In this document: one piece after another, positions 62,225-64,000 of the stretch
How the letters are laid out: every line of letters begins with the position of its first letter
Position numbering within the stretch: position 1 is the first letter of the stretch
Origin: Tritrichomonas musculus
Lineage: Eukaryota > Parabasalia > Tritrichomonadida > Tritrichomonadidae
Length of the DNA stretch: 64,000 nucleotides
Assembly (NCBI GenBank): GCA_039105265.1
Contig: JAPFFF010000041.1
Location: forward strand, 1,302,001 to 1,366,000
Direction: 5' to 3'
The notes under the pieces: model-generated
Database searches by the model: none
Seen by the model: only the letters and a program-made list of their open reading frames with translations
What the model was told of the DNA's origin: nothing
Made by a program: the position numbers and the translations under genes

Positions 62225-62295
62225 CTCGCTGGCCGGGAATCGGACCCGGGTCACAGGAACGACAATCCTACATGATACCATTACACTACCAGCGA
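62225..62295 (-). tRNA. tRNA-Asp (GTC)
   Basis: A 71-nt cloverleaf. The acceptor stem TCGCTGG/CCAGCGA pairs fully. The D arm is GTG/CAT with loop TAATGGTAT. The anticodon stem TAGGA/TCCTG encloses loop TTGTCGT, giving anticodon GTC. The T stem CCGGG/CCCGG pairs fully around TCCGATT. The discriminator base is G, as usual for tRNA-Asp. Internal box A (TAGTGTAATGG) and box B (GGTCCGATTCC) are intact. There is no intron and no encoded CCA. Confidence 0.96.
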
Positions 62296-63430
62296 TTACA
62301 TTTTTTAAAATTATTTTTTAAATAAGAAACAATATTTTGAATTTTGTATTAAGGGCCGGAAGTATCATAATTTTTATTTTATATAACATGACATTTGTTT
62401 CTACGGCTTCATTTTTGGACCAAGATGAGTAAAAAGTTGGTCCATTTTTTTGAGAGAAAAACGATCAAAATTTTCAAAATTCTTTTCATTGAATAAAATT
62501 TCATACACACTAAAGAAGTGAAAGCAAAAAAGAGTATAATGACATTATTTTTTAATAAATAATTTATTTTATTAAGATCTCTTTGTTTTTTTGGTATAAA
62601 AATGTATTTTGGACCAAATAATCTAAGAAAGTGATTTAATGATGCGCGCAATCTAGTATTTTAATTGATTAGTTGGTAATATAAGCATTTGCGCTTCGTT
62701 TGATTCATCTTTTTGAACAAGATATTTAAAAAATATTTTACATTTGCTATAAACTTAATTAGCTTAGTAATTATATAAGCAAGCCAGTACTTCTAATATT
62801 TTAGGCAAATAATAAATACTTGCGCAAATATAAATCTTTCGAAAATGATTCTTTTTTATAAAATTTTATATTTATTATTAGAATATGAATTTGTATTCAA
62901 ATTTTTGAATACTTTTATACTAAAATATCTCAGAATATTTTGGACCAAAGAAAAAAGATTTTTTGGACCATGTAAACTTATTAAAATAACAAGTAAAGCA
63001 TTCAAAAACTGGTAAATCGGTTTTTTTGGACCAAAATGTAAAACTATTTAGACCAGGCGAATTTTTTTTGACCAAGGCGAAATTTTGACGAAAAAAATGG
63101 TAATTTTCTATCAATTTTTTGAGAATTTTTAGATTGGTAGCTTTGAAAAAATAGTTCAAAAAGTTATTCAAAAAAATAAAATTTAAGAGGAAAAAAAATT
63201 TTTATTTTAAAGGAAAAAAAAAAGATAAAAAATATATGATTTCATTTCATTTTTTTTGGGTAAAAATTTACAAAATTTTAATAAGGTCCAATGGACCAAA
63301 AAAATTGTCCGTCCAAAGGTCCAAAAATTAAGCCATATTTGTTTCTTATATAAAAAATTATAACTGATAGGAAATTTTAAGTAGTTATATATTTGCCACG
63401 ATTTTTGCACTTCGTTCAAAAACCGCGTCA
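62296..63430. repeat. AT-rich DNA with scattered TTTTGGACCA motif
   Basis: TTTTGGACCA or its inverse appears at about 62413, 62439, 62608, 62938, 62961, 63026, 63285 and 63310, with variants TAGACCA and TTGACCA near 63050-63075. The copies lie in both orientations and at irregular spacing. Open frames here (for example 62409-62651 and 62920-63171, minus) are made of these motifs and AT runs, and I do not accept them as genes. Confidence 0.55.
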
Positions 63431-63657
63431 AATATTTCCCATCCGCGACCCCAGCCCCGCTATGTCAGGTATGATCCCCCACTCCCATTAATGATCTTCC
63501 ACTGGGCTGCTCTCAGGATTCCTCTCAACGCTCTGCTAGGAAGGAGGCCTCGTATCGTTAACATCAAAAAAGCTATAGAAAAAGTTGTTAATTGTGTGGT
63601 TTACTTAAAACCTAGTATGAGAGTATTTATTAAACGTCCTCTCAATAAACGTCCTTT
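63431..63657. other. GC-rich island of unknown nature
   Basis: About 130 bp from 63431 are close to 50% GC (GCGACCCCAGCCCCGC, CTAGGAAGGAGGCCTCG) in an otherwise extremely AT-rich setting. The composition then returns to AT-rich. CCAGCCCCGC is reminiscent of GC-rich strings in the Polinton terminal region, but the match is too short to conclude anything. No rRNA or tRNA core that I know is visible. Confidence 0.4.
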
Positions 63658-64000
63658 TTATGGCTTCCAATCAGGATCTTTTTTGTCGTCGTCTTTTTCT
63701 TCTTCTTTCTTTTCCTCTTCTTCAAATTCGTCAGATGTTAAAACCCATTCAATATATGGTTCTTTAGGTACTTCAGGGAATTTATTGGTTTCAAAACGAT
63801 CGTGATCGACTTCTCTTTGAATGAAAGACTTTGTTGCTTCATATTCAGCACGATCGGTGACAACTTTATCCATTTTGAGGACAACTTTATGTACATTGGT
63901 ATCAAAATCAAGTGAAAAATTGAGGTCTTTGCATTGATTTTTGAATGATTGGTACATATAATATATGGCGATTCCTCTTTTGATTCGATCTTTTTCGACT
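63658..64000 (-). CDS. Unidentified protein with acidic tail (N-terminal part outside window)
   Basis: The minus frame is open from the window edge to the stop at 63658, at least 113 residues. It includes a Met at 63957 (MYQSFKNQCKDLNFSLDFD), but the upstream residues (DRIKRGIAIYY) suggest that the true start is further out. The end is highly acidic and basic by turns (EFEEEEKKEEEKDDDKKDPD). No domain is recognised. Codon use is richer in G and C than in the flanks. The GC-rich island follows its 3' end directly. Confidence 0.6.
   Translation of the reverse strand, partial: VEKDRIKRGIAIYYMYQSFKNQCKDLNFSLDFDTNVHKVVLKMDKVVTDRAEYEATKSFIQREVDHDRFETNKFPEVPKEPYIEWVLTSDEFEEEEKKEEEKDDDKKDPDWKP

Noticed and set aside
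63431-63570. Fragment of ribosomal RNA
   Set aside because: No conserved rRNA core sequence that I know is recognisable; only the GC content fits.
63491-63805. 104-codon plus-strand frame starting MIFHWAALRIPLNALLGRRP
   Set aside because: Its second half is antisense to the acidic-tail gene at 63658; the first half could be element debris but has no support of its own.

Overview
The window looks like a piece of a parabasalid (trichomonad) nuclear genome, most likely a Tritrichomonas-type species. The grounds are very AT-rich intergenic DNA, genes without visible introns, trichomonad-style initiator sequences (TCA+pyrimidine), decayed ankyrin and discoidin-like repeat-protein genes, a large HECT ligase, a TKL-like kinase, and a Maverick/Polinton element. 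Species assignment is inference. The standard genetic code fits every gene.

Bases 1-18189 are the right-hand part of a Polinton/Maverick; its left end lies outside the window. Recognisable parts are a protein-primed family B DNA polymerase, a candidate penton/minor capsid protein, a major capsid region, an FtsK/HerA-type packaging ATPase, a retrovirus-like integrase with a chromo-like tail and an adenovirus/Ulp1-type cysteine protease. There are also an HNH endonuclease, a bZIP-like protein and about ten unassigned proteins. The visible part looks largely whole, with about one break, so the insertion is probably young. Its genes are packed with gaps of 6-47 bp. Four of its proteins carry short G-[VIT]-Q-T-[DE]-like peptides that resemble dynein light chain (LC8) docking motifs.

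Bases 18190-30133 hold TA-targeting DNA transposons around one host gene. They are a pogo-like element with a lightly damaged DD35D transposase (18655-21418), a small inverted-repeat element holding a tRNA-like pol III relic (21652-22030), a snapback element with near-identical 462-bp arms (22163-24093), and a pogo-like derivative that has lost its catalytic core (28146-29534). The host gene, 24425-27154, encodes a type I membrane protein.

Bases 30134-43680 contain a coiled-coil protein gene, a 4.2-kb higher-order acidic/lysine minisatellite (32521-36700), a TA-flanked MITE (36721-37429) and a 1656-residue HECT E3 ubiquitin ligase gene. Bases 43681-53530 are gene-poor. Here one transposon sits inside a discoidin-like gene remnant, where removing it restores the reading frame across the junction. 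Another sits inside an ankyrin gene remnant whose 190-bp repeats have been amplified as 570-bp blocks.

Bases 54156-62295 are the main host gene cluster: a HAD phosphatase, an RCC1-like protein with an octapeptide tail, an intact P-element/Kolobok-like transposase-type protein, a kinase, a coiled-coil protein and a tRNA-Asp(GTC). The window closes with a field of GGACCA motifs, a small GC-rich island and the 3' part of an unidentified acidic-tailed gene.
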